DNA of 64,000 bases, taken from positions 124,001 through 188,000 of the forward strand of contig NZ_VIYG01000002.1 in NCBI RefSeq assembly GCF_009389585.1. Direction: 5' to 3'. Both the position numbers and the translations under genes were made by a program. The stretch is from Oceanobacillus sp. CFH 90083 (GTDB taxonomy: Bacteria; Bacillota; Bacilli; Bacillales; Amphibacillaceae). The notes beneath the pieces are model-generated. The model did not search any database. It was not told the DNA's origin and saw only the letters and a program-made list of their open reading frames with translations. Shown here one piece after another: positions 55,544 to 64,000 of this stretch; position 1 is the first letter of the stretch, and the number at the start of each line of letters is the position of its first letter.

Positions 55544-55900
55544 TCACCTCATTATCAGAATACCTACTATGACAAACGCAAAGCCGATCATTTTCTGTGT
55601 ACTGACCGGTTCTCCAAACAAAAAAACCGATAAAATAAAAACAAGGACAAACGACAGACTCATAAACGGATAAGCATAGCTGATGTCGAATTTTGTCATC
55701 GCCGCCATCCAGCTTAACGCCGCTAGAAAGGCAGCAATAAAACCGGAGAGTATCCAGGGGTTCCAGACCAGCTGAAATAAGAATAAAAATTTATCAAATA
55801 TGCCATCCGGCAGTTCCCCCTGCCGATCCATTGTCCACTTTATAATTAATTGTCCGTAAACGGTAAACAGAATGGTTCCAGCAATATAAAAATAGCCCAA
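55544..55900 (-). CDS. Small EamA/ArnE-like membrane protein
   Basis: 118 aa with four membrane helices, half of an EamA unit, like the ArnE/ArnF subunits that flip undecaprenyl-phosphate-linked amino sugars. Motifs: YGQLIIKWTMD near residue 15 and SYAYPFMSLSFVLVFILSVFLFGEPVS (in parts: SYAYPFMSLSFV, LFGEPVS). Position between wecD- and wecE-like genes suggests it flips the loaded lipid carrier. Confidence 0.8.
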   Translation of the reverse strand: MGYFYIAGTILFTVYGQLIIKWTMDRQGELPDGIFDKFLFLFQLVWNPWILSGFIAAFLAALSWMAAMTKFDISYAYPFMSLSFVLVFILSVFLFGEPVSTQKMIGFAFVIVGILIMR

Positions 55901-55972
55901 GCTCCTCTCCCCCCAGCGATCCTTTATATTTTCTTACATAATGATCAGCAGGCTAAATACATTTTCACTATA

Positions 55973-56653
55973 TTAATAGAAGGAACCGTTCACTTTATGA
56001 TAAATATCCTTCCCTGCCCGCAACCGGAATCCTAAGCCGATAAAAACATTCAGTGACGCCGGATTGCTGGGAGAAATCGATGTAATCAGCTGTTCCTTAC
56101 CTGTCCGTTCAAATTGCTCTTTTACACACGCCGCTGCAAAAGGTCTGGCAAACCCTTGACCGCGAATATCCTTATGCATTGCCATCAGCAAAATATTCTC
56201 CTGTTGATAAGCAAAGAAGCCTTTGACACATCCACCCTGCTTAAAAGCAAGAAGCAGCTTTTGATCCATCAAATCTTTGACCCAATTCCGATAGCGTAAA
56301 TCAGCCATCTCATTCGGTACTTGAAAATCGCGGTGGTATCTGCCGCCTTGAAACGCCTCTTCGGCAATCGCTAATATTTCTTCTGCATCATAATCTTCAT
56401 GAAAGATAACATCACCAGCCACCTTTTTTAAAAATTTATCACGGTTGCAATAAGGCTCCATTAACGTATCTGCATAATAAAAGCCGTATTTTTGCAGCAG
56501 CGATTTATCTGCAAGCGGGTCTACCTTAATGGTAAAATGTCCTTCAACCTCTTCCGTTGCCTGTAATGCCGCTTCACTATATTCAGTCAATTGAAAGGTT
56601 GCAAGCGGGAAATTCCGGCTATCCCAAGGTGTCGGCTCTAAATATTCGTTCAT
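55973..56653 (-). CDS. wecD: GNAT acetyltransferase, dTDP-Fuc4N acetyltransferase (WecD/RffC-like)
   Basis: 226 aa. The N-terminal half begins LEPTPWDSRNFPLATFQL, like WecD's TxWDSxxF opening; the C-terminal half is a GNAT fold with MAMHKDIRGQGFARPF as acetyl-CoA loop (RGQGFA, about residues 176-181) and NPASLNVFIGLGFR near 205. Should acetylate dTDP-4-amino-4,6-dideoxygalactose to dTDP-Fuc4NAc. In operon with its substrate-making enzymes. Confidence 0.8.
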   Translation of the reverse strand: MNEYLEPTPWDSRNFPLATFQLTEYSEAALQATEEVEGHFTIKVDPLADKSLLQKYGFYYADTLMEPYCNRDKFLKKVAGDVIFHEDYDAEEILAIAEEAFQGGRYHRDFQVPNEMADLRYRNWVKDLMDQKLLLAFKQGGCVKGFFAYQQENILLMAMHKDIRGQGFARPFAAACVKEQFERTGKEQLITSISPSNPASLNVFIGLGFRLRAGKDIYHKVNGSFY

Positions 56654-56689
56654 TCTCCTCTTCCTCCCTGTATCGTTTCCACAAATGTT

Positions 56690-57748
56690 TCAATGGGACA
56701 AGTAATCGCAAAAGCTCTTCGATGGGGCGAGTAATCGCAGTCCCAGTCCCGATCTCTGGTTATGGCTGTTCTTAGCAGAAGTTCTTTTTCCTGTTGTTTT
56801 ATTTTTTTGAACCTCACCGTTTATATCTTTGATTAAATAAATTGGTCGGTTCTTTGCTTCATTGAAAATTTTTCCAAGATAGAGACCAATAATTCCAAGC
56901 TGAAAAAATAGTAACCCGCCAATAAAGAAAATGGATACCATCACACTGGTCCAGCCTTGAACGGGCTCATCCAAAAAGAAATAGCGTGAAAATAAATATA
57001 ACGCATAGATAAGCGAAGCAAAAGCCATCAGAAAGCCTACACCAATCGAGAGCCTCAGTGGCTTATTTGATTGAGAGACAATGGCATCTGTTGCTAACGC
57101 AAATAATTTTTTCAACTGGTAGGACGACTTTCCTTCTTTCCTGGCATCGTGCTGCACTTCTATTTTCGTCTGCTGGTACCCCATCCATTGAATAAAGAAC
57201 GGAAAATAACGATTCTGTTCACGCAGCTTCCGAAAGCTCTCTACTACTTTTTTTCGGGAAATGCTGAAATTAGCTATCGAAGCATCTGTCTTTTTCCCTG
57301 TAAAATAATCATAGACTTTATAAAAAGCTTTGGACGACAGCTTTTTTAAGCCTTTATCCTGCCTCTCGATGCGCTGTGCAAAAACAACATCATACCCATC
57401 CTGAGCCCGCTCATACAGCGATACGATTTCTTCCGGACGGTCCTGCAGATCACAATCCATCACGACCACCCAATCCCCGGATGTAAAATCAAGCCCTGCT
57501 GTTATGGCATGATGCTGCCCAAAGTTACGCGACAGATTAATTCCTTTTATTTTTTTATCTTGCTTATGAAGTCTGAGAATCGTTTCCCAGGCATGGTCGG
57601 GACTCGCATCATTTACCATAATAATTTCATAATCGGCTGGAATGGACTGGATTGTTTGAATAATGCGGTTTACAAGCTCGATAAGGCAGCGTTCACAGCC
57701 GTAAACCGGAATAACTACAGAAATTAAATCGGTACGTTTGTTTTCCAT
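56690..57748 (-). CDS. Family 2 glycosyltransferase with two C-terminal helices (GtrB/ArnC/YkoT-like)
   Basis: 352 aa from ATG 57748; an upstream ATG 57763 is possible. GT-A domain: SVVIPVYGCERCLIELV, MVNDASPDHAWE, INLSRNFGQHHAITAGLD, VMDCDLQDRPEE (DxD). Two membrane helices near 235-300 are the mark of polyprenyl-phosphate glycosyltransferases. Likely moves Fuc4NAc from dTDP to undecaprenyl phosphate. The start overlaps the rfbB end by 25 bases; basic tail of 40 residues. Confidence 0.88.
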   Translation of the reverse strand: MENKRTDLISVVIPVYGCERCLIELVNRIIQTIQSIPADYEIIMVNDASPDHAWETILRLHKQDKKIKGINLSRNFGQHHAITAGLDFTSGDWVVVMDCDLQDRPEEIVSLYERAQDGYDVVFAQRIERQDKGLKKLSSKAFYKVYDYFTGKKTDASIANFSISRKKVVESFRKLREQNRYFPFFIQWMGYQQTKIEVQHDARKEGKSSYQLKKLFALATDAIVSQSNKPLRLSIGVGFLMAFASLIYALYLFSRYFFLDEPVQGWTSVMVSIFFIGGLLFFQLGIIGLYLGKIFNEAKNRPIYLIKDINGEVQKNKTTGKRTSAKNSHNQRSGLGLRLLAPSKSFCDYLSH

Positions 57749-58752
57749 TTTTGTAAATACCATTCCACCGTTTTTCTCAGTCCATTCTCTAAATCTATTT
57801 CAGGCTGCCAGCCCAGTTCTTTTTGGATTTTGCCTGCATCTATGGCATACCGCTTATCATGCCCCTTACGATCCTCCACAAAGGTAATCAAATCAGAAAA
57901 ATGCTCCAAATGGTAAGCTTGCAGTAAATCCGGCCTCCGGTCATCTAATAGCTGACAAATCAACTGTGTGATGGTCAGATTCTCCTGCTCATTATTCCCG
58001 CCAACATTGTATACCTCCATCACTTTGCCATGATGATAAATCATATCAATGGCTTTGCAGTGATCCTCGACAAATAACCAATCACGTATATTCTTTCCGT
58101 CACCGTAAATAGGTATCGGCTCATTTGCCAAAGCATGCCGGATAATCGTCGGCAGCAGCTTCTCTTCATGCTGCCTCGGACCATAATTATTCGAGCAGGA
58201 GGAAATAATAACATTCATGCCATACGTGTGACCAAAGCTTTGCACTAAAAAGTTTGCTCCGGCTTTTGATGCACTATACGGATTTCTCGGATCATAAGGA
58301 GTCTTTTCTGTAAACTTTCCAGACCCTTCCAACGAGCCGTAGACCTCATCCGTCGAGATCTGATGAAACCGGCGCTCCGGAAGCTCTCCCTTTGCCTCCC
58401 AGTCCGCTCTTGCCGCCTGCAAAAGATTCAGTGTACCGACTACATTTGTATGAATAAATGGACTGGCATCATCAATCGAACGATCCACGTGAGACTCCGC
58501 AGCAAAATGGATCACACCTTCAATATCATAATCTCTAAATATTGCCTCTACCGTATTTATATCCGCAATATCTCCATGAATAAAATGATAATTCTCTTTA
58601 TTCTCTACTTCCGTTAAATTATTAAGCGAGCCGGCATAGGTCAGCTTATCCACATTAATTAACTGCCGATCAGGATATTTATTCTGATAATAATGGATGA
58701 AATTAGAGCCGATAAATCCGGCTCCCCCTGTAATTAAGATAGCCTTACTCAT
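57724..58752 (-). CDS. rfbB: dTDP-glucose 4,6-dehydratase
   Basis: 342 aa from ATG 58752, which overlaps the rfbA stop by eight bases (ATGAGTAA). SDR-type enzyme: [14 protein letters not shown] (residues 5-18), [13 protein letters not shown] (about 81-93), STDEVYGSL (about 133-141), [12 protein letters not shown] with the YxxxK pair, and [16 protein letters not shown]. Makes dTDP-4-keto-6-deoxyglucose. Confidence 0.96.
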   Translation of the reverse strand: MSKAILITGGAGFIGSNFIHYYQNKYPDRQLINVDKLTYAGSLNNLTEVENKENYHFIHGDIADINTVEAIFRDYDIEGVIHFAAESHVDRSIDDASPFIHTNVVGTLNLLQAARADWEAKGELPERRFHQISTDEVYGSLEGSGKFTEKTPYDPRNPYSASKAGANFLVQSFGHTYGMNVIISSCSNNYGPRQHEEKLLPTIIRHALANEPIPIYGDGKNIRDWLFVEDHCKAIDMIYHHGKVMEVYNVGGNNEQENLTITQLICQLLDDRRPDLLQAYHLEHFSDLITFVEDRKGHDKRYAIDAGKIQKELGWQPEIDLENGLRKTVEWYLQKWKTNVPI

Positions 58753-59677
58753 TGCCGACCAGTCCCAACATTGGATGATGATCGATCGCATCCCAGTATT
58801 GCTGATTATGCTTCCGGGTTGCAATTTCCATTAGATATTGTCCATAATCTGTTTTCTCCATTGATTTTCCTTTTTCATAGAGTACATCTTTGGAGATATA
58901 GCCCAAATAGAAAGCAATTTCCTCCAGACAGGCAATTTTAAATCCTTGTCGCTGCTGTGTTGTTTTAATAAATTCAGCTGCGTCAAATAAAGATTCCTGC
59001 GTTCCTGCATCCATCCAGGCAAATCCTCTGCCCAACAGCTCTACATGCAGCTGATTCCATTTTAAATATTCTTTATTGACATCTGTAATTTCTAATTCAC
59101 CACGCTCAGAAGGTTTGAGCTTTTTGGCAATTTGCACTACTCTGGAATCATAGATATAGAGCCCTGTTACAGCAAAATCTGATTTAGGGTCCTCCGGCTT
59201 TTCTTCAATCGAAATAGCATTTTGATAATGGTCAAATTCAACTACTCCAAAGCGCTCCGGATCCTTCACACGATATCCAAATACGGTCGCATGTTTATGA
59301 TTTTTAATTGCATTGCGCAATAACGTTGTAAAGCCTTGACCAAAGAAAATATTATCCGCAAGAATCAGGGTGACATCATCTTTTCCAATGAAATCCTCTG
59401 CAATAAGAAATGATTCAGGAATTCCTTTTGGCTCAGACTGTTCTTTATAGACGATATGGATTCCTAAAGGAGATCCATCTCCCAATAGCCTTTCAAAACG
59501 TATCGTATCTTCCGGTGTACTAATTATCATCACTTCTTTGATACCGCCAAGCATCAGAACAGATAATGGGTAATAAATCATCGGCTTATCATAAATAGGC
59601 AGCAGGTGCTTATTGATACTATCCGTACTTGGAGACAGACGTGTTCCGCTTCCTCCAGCGAGAATAATTCCTTTCAT
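58745..59677 (-). CDS. rfbA: Glucose-1-phosphate thymidylyltransferase
   Basis: 310 aa from ATG 59677, eight bases after GGAGGG. Nucleotidyltransferase motif [14 protein letters not shown] (residues 5-18), [41 protein letters not shown]. It is somewhat longer than usual RmlA (about 290 aa) by a C-terminal stretch. First gene of the operon; makes dTDP-glucose. Confidence 0.95.
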   Translation of the reverse strand: MKGIILAGGSGTRLSPSTDSINKHLLPIYDKPMIYYPLSVLMLGGIKEVMIISTPEDTIRFERLLGDGSPLGIHIVYKEQSEPKGIPESFLIAEDFIGKDDVTLILADNIFFGQGFTTLLRNAIKNHKHATVFGYRVKDPERFGVVEFDHYQNAISIEEKPEDPKSDFAVTGLYIYDSRVVQIAKKLKPSERGELEITDVNKEYLKWNQLHVELLGRGFAWMDAGTQESLFDAAEFIKTTQQRQGFKIACLEEIAFYLGYISKDVLYEKGKSMEKTDYGQYLMEIATRKHNQQYWDAIDHHPMLGLVGNE

Positions 59678-60034
59678 GGTACACACCCTCCATTGAAATA
59701 GTTTTTAATATTTTCTCTATGAAACATAACTGTTAGATTAAGTATTCCTGCTTTTTACAATTTATAAACTTACATTCTTGTTTCAAATTTATTTCAAAAT
59801 AGTAATAATAAGCAGATTTCTTGCTTTTAGATTGCCACAATCAGAAAGATAATTACATAAGTGCGGATTGAGCTTACTTGTTTCGGATTAAAGCGCCTGA
59901 GCATCATTAAAAAAGCTGCTTCCATTATATTTAATAAAATTAAAATCTATGAAAAAGAATCTAAAACTCGCTTATGCTGATCCTGCTTTAATAAAATAGA
60001 AGTTACGATTAGAATAGATAGAGGATGATTTCCA
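59678..60034. other. Intergenic region with divergent promoters, no gene
   Basis: AT-rich; no coding frame recognised. It should hold the promoter of the rfbA operon on the minus strand and of the small plus-strand ORF. Confidence 0.5.
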
Positions 60035-60184
60035 ATGAACAGACAGCAATTAGAGGAAACCATATACAAAGATGCCTCTGCCGTTCTTATAGGGAAAGGT
60101 TACATCAGTCCAATGGAGGTTTTGATAAAAATGGACAGGTTAACATCCAAGCAAGTGGAGGATACACCAAAGAAGATCATTTAA
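60035..60184 (+). CDS. Short protein, unknown, possibly truncated
   Basis: 49 codons from ATG 60035, with GAGG ten bases upstream. Composition is that of a folded helical protein (LEETIYKDASAVLIGKGYIS, PMEVLIKMDRLTSKQVED). Beyond the TAA another frame stays open to 60330, so a frameshifted longer gene is possible. Family not recognised. Confidence 0.5.
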   Translation: MNRQQLEETIYKDASAVLIGKGYISPMEVLIKMDRLTSKQVEDTPKKII

Positions 60185-60319
60185 AGCCTTCCATCACTGT
60201 CTATAAATCTTGGGGAAAAGGGGCAAAAAGACATTACGATTTTCTAAGACCGGAAATCCTCATATGGAAAAATTATATTCTTCTCATTATGTTAAAAAAT
60301 CTGCGAACAAGGAATAGAA

Positions 60320-60374
60320 ATGAACGGTAAAGCAGGAAAAGGACATCGTTTCCGCTGCTTTACCGTTCATTTTT
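60320..60374. terminator. Bidirectional terminator
   Basis: Perfect 16-bp stem ATGAACGGTAAAGCAG with CTGCTTTACCGTTCAT and TTTT on the plus side; serves the small ORF and the convergent DinB gene. Confidence 0.85.
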
Positions 60375-60405
60375 AACTCACCAAAATTTTTCCGTTGCCG
60401 TTTTT

Positions 60406-60867
60406 TCATCCGATACATTTCCTAATATCTATAATCGCCTGCAAATGCATCCCTTCATGGAAAACGGTACGTATTAAAACCTGCTCAATCGTATACATCC
60501 CCATGTCAATCGGTTCAAATTCTTCGGTCAGCCGATCTTTATACTGCTTTTTAATGACATTGGGCTGCTCTCTTAATAAACTCACCAGTTTTTCAAACGT
60601 TGGTGTTTCTGAAGTAAAATTCTCAGGAGATGTTCCAAAGCCAAACCATTGATTAAATTGCCTGGTTGCTTCTGAGGCTTCTTTCGTCAGTGCCTCGATC
60701 CACAGAAATTGATCCAAATAAATATGCCCCAGGTTCCAGCGAATATTATTATTAAAATGCTCAGGTACTATTTCTGCCTGCTCTCTTGATATTCCTTCCA
60801 CTGCCGTCAAAATATCTGTCCGATACGCAGAAAGCTGATTAAACAGTACTTCCTGTTCGTTGGTCAT
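60406..60867 (-). CDS. DinB-family protein (YfiT-like)
   Basis: 153 aa DinB/YfiT-like four-helix protein with metal-binding His in NNNIRWNLGHIYLDQF (about residue 47) and FHEGMHLQAIIDI (about 136-140). Function unknown, probable metal-dependent transferase. Single gene, unrelated in position to the DinB gene at 21218. Confidence 0.85.
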   Translation of the reverse strand: MTNEQEVLFNQLSAYRTDILTAVEGISREQAEIVPEHFNNNIRWNLGHIYLDQFLWIEALTKEASEATRQFNQWFGFGTSPENFTSETPTFEKLVSLLREQPNVIKKQYKDRLTEEFEPIDMGMYTIEQVLIRTVFHEGMHLQAIIDIRKCIG

Positions 60868-61074
60868 TGTTTCCTCCTCCCTTCTGAAAGTAATCCAACC
60901 TTTTTTCTCCTCTTTAATTATTTCTACATTTTTGATATATCTCCTGCCTGAGCAGGTTAATTAACGGAATAAATAATAAGGTATGCTATTCATTACCATA
61001 CCGCCAGACAAATAAGTATATTACATAAAATCCTGCGGACAAACAGCCCCTTAAATGGCGCATTCATCTTTGCA

Positions 61075-61230
61075 TTACAAAGGGATGGTAGCTTTTGCAG
61101 ACCAGGGAATATCTGCCGGTAAAAATAGTAACAAGCCGATAAAAATGACAGCGGATATTGAAAACGTTATCATTTTATTTATTATATTTCTTTGATTAAA
61201 TGAACGATTCTTTTTTCTCTTAAACAACAT
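61075..61230 (-). CDS. Small single-span membrane protein
   Basis: 51 aa from ATG 61230: basic N-terminus MLFKRKKNRSFNQRN, one helix (MITFSISAVIFIGLLLFL) and a short tail ending KATIPL. AAGG lies eight bases before the start; the longer open frame up to 61407 does not look like protein. No family recognised. Confidence 0.45.
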   Translation of the reverse strand: MLFKRKKNRSFNQRNIINKMITFSISAVIFIGLLLFLPADIPWSAKATIPL

Positions 61231-61537
61231 AAAGGCAGCCTTCTTTTTATCATATTTAATCTTTATTATCCAATACATAGCATTTATAGTAAAGCAAGTA
61301 TATTTAACCAATTCGTATCTGAATAAGAAGAAAATTTCATTAGAGGAAGCACAATATCTATAGATAATATAAAAACTGATTGGAATGAGGCACATTCTAA
61401 TTAGCAAAAGCTACTAAGGATTTATTATATTTTTTTGAAAGGGGCTTGGATACTTTCCTGGATTTTTCACTAATGTAAAAACTAATTAAGGCTGCGTCAG
61501 TTTTATTCTCTTCTTCCAAGAAAAGCTTTTTAGACAA
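61231..61537. other. Intergenic region, nothing recognised
   Basis: No gene or RNA seen in these 300 bases; open frames here lack ribosome sites and protein-like composition. Confidence 0.4.
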
Positions 61538-61587
61538 AAAAACATCTCTTGTGTTTCATTAAAAAATGAAACACAAGAGATGTTTTA
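61538..61587. terminator. Strong terminator downstream of ssrA
   Basis: Perfect 19-bp stem ACATCTCTTGTGTTTCATT (61542-61560) with AATGAAACACAAGAGATGT (61565-61583), flanked by A- and T-runs on both strands; ends the rnr-smpB-ssrA region. Confidence 0.9.
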
Positions 61588-61689
61588 TCCAAGTACGAAA
61601 ATATGCCTTCTTAGCTGAGACAACACCGTACAAAAATCTACAATGACTATAACCCCTAACAGCTCAATGTTTATAGCCCTTTAATCAAA

Positions 61690-62052
61690 TGGAGACGGAG
61701 GGAGTCGAACCCTCGTCCAGAGATATCGCCACTCAAGTATCTACACGCTTAGTTGGTATATTAGCATTCGCTCACATGTCAGCCTACCAACAGGCCATAC
61801 ACATGAGCTAGTCTGATTAAGTTCTTCTGCCCATCCTCAGACGGTGGATAGCAGAATAGCCCGCTTGATTTGAGACCCTTCAATCTGCCACACGGGCGAT
61901 GGCAGGAAGGATCGTTTTAGGCTGCTTAGGCAGCTGCTAAAACAGGTTGATTGTTTTCTTTGCCAGTTATATTTAGGCGAAACGTTTTACGAGCCGTAAC
62001 CTCGACGTGCAACTTGAGCTCAATCTACCCCTGTCGAATCCGTAACGTCCCC
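61690..62052 (-). ncRNA. ssrA: Transfer-messenger RNA (tmRNA)
   Basis: 363 nt. The 5' end GGGGACGTTACGGATTCGAC (from 62052) and the 3' end GGGTTCGACTCCC-TCCGTCTCCA (to 61690) form the tRNA-like part. The tag frame at 61926-61964 reads GKENNQPVLAAA and stops with TAA; with the tRNA-borne Ala the tag is AGKENNQPVLAAA. Downstream of smpB, its protein partner. The terminal CCA is not encoded (CTCC-A-TTTG), unlike B. subtilis as I recall it. Rescues stalled ribosomes. Confidence 0.97.
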
Positions 62053-62199
62053 GTATTATATAAACACAGGGAATAATGAAGCATGCTTCAATTATTCAGC
62101 TGTACCTTGTTCCTATGATAATGCTTCCTTCAACAGCATACCATGAACAGGGTACCTTTCATTATAACAAATCATGCTAAATAGTCAAGCATACAAAAA

Positions 62200-62667
62200 C
62201 TAGCGCATATGATCTTTAATTGCCCGATCTACATCACGCTTCATTTGTTTACGTTTTAGATCTTCCCGTTTATCGTATTTCTTCTTCCCTTTACCAAGAC
62301 CGATTAATACTTTTGCATAACCATTTTTAATATATATTTTTAATGGAATTAATGCATAGCCCTGCTGCTGGGTCAATCCAATCAATTTATCAATTTCCTT
62401 ACGATGCAGTAACAGTTTTCTTGTACGGGTCGGGTCGTGATTATAACGATTCCCCTGCTCGTATTCAGCGATATGCAGGTTAATTAATTGTACTTCCCCG
62501 TTTCTGTCAATCCGTGCATGAGCATCTTTAATATTTACTCTGCCATTACGTATCGACTTAATTTCCGTTCCCTGTAAAACAATGCCTGCCTCGTAGGTAT
62601 CCTCAATTAGATAATCAAAGGAAGCTTTTTTATTTTGTGCAATGGTTTTTCCATTTCCTTTTGGCAT
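62200..62667 (-). CDS. smpB: SsrA-binding protein SmpB
   Basis: 155 aa. Opens with [20 protein letters not shown] (first part KTIAQNKKA), then [19 protein letters not shown], and basic C-terminal tail [20 protein letters not shown]. Brings tmRNA to stalled ribosomes; the tmRNA gene lies 147 bases downstream. Follows rnr. Confidence 0.97.
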   Translation of the reverse strand: MPKGNGKTIAQNKKASFDYLIEDTYEAGIVLQGTEIKSIRNGRVNIKDAHARIDRNGEVQLINLHIAEYEQGNRYNHDPTRTRKLLLHRKEIDKLIGLTQQQGYALIPLKIYIKNGYAKVLIGLGKGKKKYDKREDLKRKQMKRDVDRAIKDHMR

Positions 62668-62892
62668 TTCAAATCATCCTCTTCCATCGAACTTTTAAAA
62701 GTTCTTTTCATCCACAGGGCAGGAACTCACACTATCCCTAAATAAATTCTCTGTCTATTTTACCAAAAAACTTCCCTTATCTCAAAAGTTTTAGAGTGTT
62801 TACCTGCTAACAAGACGGCCTTTTTCTCTTATACAGCTACCTGTTTTCTACAAGATTCATATAGAAGAAAAGGATGGACGCCTCTGCTGTGA

Positions 62893-62932
62893 AAAACGAT
62901 AAAACCTCTGATAAAAGAGATTCTATCGTTTC
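62893..62932 (-). terminator. Terminator overlapping the end of rnr
   Basis: AAACGATA-AAA-CCTCT with AGAG-ATTC-TATCGTTT; spans the stop codon. On the minus strand TTTTCACAG follows, a weak T-run. Confidence 0.55.
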
Positions 62933-64000
62933 GGTTTATTCTTTTTCTTATTTTTAGGTTTTGCCTTGGCCTTTGATTTCTTTTTTGATTTTTCTTTCGG
63001 CTTTGCAGAAGCTTGGATAACTCGTCTGGAAGGCTTTTCCCTTCTTTCCTTCCGGCGCGGAGACGCTAAGGATGTCAGTTCAAAGTCAACTGTATATTCC
63101 TCCAAGTTTACATCAGCCACCTTAATATCCACTTCATCCCCTACACGGAATACCTTGGCAGTCCGCTCTCCGATCATCGCCTGACTGCGTTCATCAAAAT
63201 GATAATAATCATCTGTCAAATAGCTGACATGAACAAGTCCTTCTACTGTATTTTCGAGTTCGACAAACATGCCAAAGTTTGTTACGGAGCTGATAATACC
63301 GGTAAACGCTTCACCGATTTTATCCTTCATAAATTCCGCTTTCTTCATATTATCGGTATCGCGCTCGGCATCGACTGCCCGGCGTTCCATTTCTGAAGTA
63401 TGGCGGGCAATTTCCGGCATCCGGTCCTTCCAATGCTTCATCGTTTTCTTATCCATTTTATTTTCAATTAAATAGGTGCGGATTAAACGATGCACAATTA
63501 AATCGGGATAGCGGCGGATCGGCGACGTGAAATGGGTATAAAAATCTGTTGCCAGGCCAAAATGTCCAACACTCTGCGGAGAATATTTTGCCTGCTGCAT
63601 GGAGCGCAGCATTAATTTAGATACAATCATTTCCTCCGGTTCATCTTTAATCGATTCCAGCACCTTTTGGAGCTGCTGCGGATGAACCTCGTTAGCCGTT
63701 CCTTTCACAGAAATACCCAGTCCGGCTAAGAATTCATAGAATTTCTCCAGCTTTCCTTCATCCGGATCCTCATGGATACGGTGAATAAAAGGTACATCCA
63801 TCCAGTGGAAATGCTCAGCAATCGTTTCGTTCGCTGCCAGCATAAATTCTTCAATTAATTTTTCACCGACAGAGCGTTCGCGAATAACGACATCGGTCGG
63901 ATGGCCTTTTTCATCGACAAGCACTTTTGCTTCTTTAAAATCAAAGTCAATAGCGCCTCGTCCAAAGCGTTTCCCGCGTAAAATAGCAGCGAGCTTTTCC
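62923..64000 (-). CDS. rnr: Ribonuclease R, 3' part (5' end beyond right edge)
   Basis: The frame is open from the right edge (64000) to 62923, about 358 C-terminal codons of an RNB-family 3'-5' exoribonuclease. It includes the end of the RNB catalytic domain ([23 protein letters not shown] near 63530), an S1 RNA-binding domain ([28 protein letters not shown]) and a long basic tail of Lys/Arg/Pro ([20 protein letters not shown]). An internal GTG start near 63924 is not needed. Partner of smpB-ssrA in degrading faulty mRNA. Confidence 0.96.
   Translation of the reverse strand, partial: EKLAAILRGKRFGRGAIDFDFKEAKVLVDEKGHPTDVVIRERSVGEKLIEEFMLAANETIAEHFHWMDVPFIHRIHEDPDEGKLEKFYEFLAGLGISVKGTANEVHPQQLQKVLESIKDEPEEMIVSKLMLRSMQQAKYSPQSVGHFGLATDFYTHFTSPIRRYPDLIVHRLIRTYLIENKMDKKTMKHWKDRMPEIARHTSEMERRAVDAERDTDNMKKAEFMKDKIGEAFTGIISSVTNFGMFVELENTVEGLVHVSYLTDDYYHFDERSQAMIGERTAKVFRVGDEVDIKVADVNLEEYTVDFELTSLASPRRKERREKPSRRVIQASAKPKEKSKKKSKAKAKPKNKKKNKPKR

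Noticed and set aside
60025-60330. 101-codon plus-strand ORF
   Set aside because: The frame from ATG 60035 with GAGG upstream has better protein character in its first half; the longer frame starts on top of the ribosome site.
61231-61407. N-terminal extension of the small membrane protein ORF
   Set aside because: Composition is Ile/Tyr/Lys-rich as in translated AT-rich intergenic DNA; the ribosome site fits ATG 61230 instead.

Overview
The window looks like a chromosome segment of a low-GC Gram-positive bacterium of the family Bacillaceae, most like Oceanobacillus or a close relative. This rests on core-gene order resembling the Bacillus subtilis yur/yus region (sufCDSUB, SAM riboswitch-metNPQ, yusE, yusF, gcvH, yusI, fadNAE), the rnr-smpB-ssrA block at the right end, AGGAGG-type ribosome sites, FadR, Zur and S-box control signals, and a tmRNA tag ending LAAA. 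No database was available; every name is a reading of motifs and gene order.

Left accessory island (1-8433, relic DNA to about 10300). Six tightly coupled minus-strand genes run off the left edge: an unrecognised 227-aa protein, an archaeal-type (type II) glyceraldehyde-3-phosphate dehydrogenase, a small transaldolase, ribose-5-phosphate isomerase A, a genuine phosphoenolpyruvate mutase (EDK-x5-NS motif) and a D-2-hydroxyacid dehydrogenase. Divergently there are a PRPP-synthetase homologue, ribulose-phosphate 3-epimerase and an EamA-family transporter. A scrambled IS110-family relic lies between the arms. PEP mutase is the committed enzyme of phosphonate (C-P) biosynthesis. A phosphonate gene cluster whose other genes are spare copies of triose- and pentose-phosphate enzymes suggests, as an inference, a C-P mimic of the pentose phosphate pathway leading to a ribose-phosphonate or nucleotide-like product. 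This is the main candidate for a new system. Its DNA is AT-rich and ATA/AGA-rich compared with the core genes, and it is followed by an MFS transporter remnant and a frameshifted Rpn-type nuclease gene, as expected of transferred DNA.

Core block 10.3-33 kb: the SUF iron-sulfur operon, methionine ABC importer under a SAM riboswitch, yusE/yusF, gcvH, an ArsC-like protein, a DinB protein, a one-domain voltage-gated cation channel, a HAD phosphatase, the fadNAE beta-oxidation operon behind a perfect FadR operator, the znuC-znuB-zur zinc operon behind two Zur-box-like sites, an SH3 protein and a VLRF1/aeRF1-type protein.

Middle block 33-52.5 kb: a CorC/HlyC-type membrane protein with an unusual leader, a BCCT osmolyte transporter, two secreted wall proteins that share a CwlO-like coiled coil but end in NlpC/P60 and 3D domains, an FUSC/ArAE membrane protein, an intact Rpn-type nuclease, DedA, an LLM oxidoreductase, DUF1836, hemolysin III, a TetR regulator, a GntR-ABC operon, an M42 peptidase and a CopC-CopD copper pair. 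Three short transposon-like elements with common ends and several copies of a GTTCAAAAA palindrome are scattered in 15-46 kb.

Right block 52.7-64 kb: a seven-gene operon (rfbA, rfbB, GT2, wecD-like, ArnE-like, wecE-like, DUF6044) that reads as a full route to dTDP-Fuc4NAc, its loading on lipid carrier, flipping and transfer to a surface polymer; then small orphan genes, tmRNA, smpB and the 3' part of rnr, cut by the right edge.
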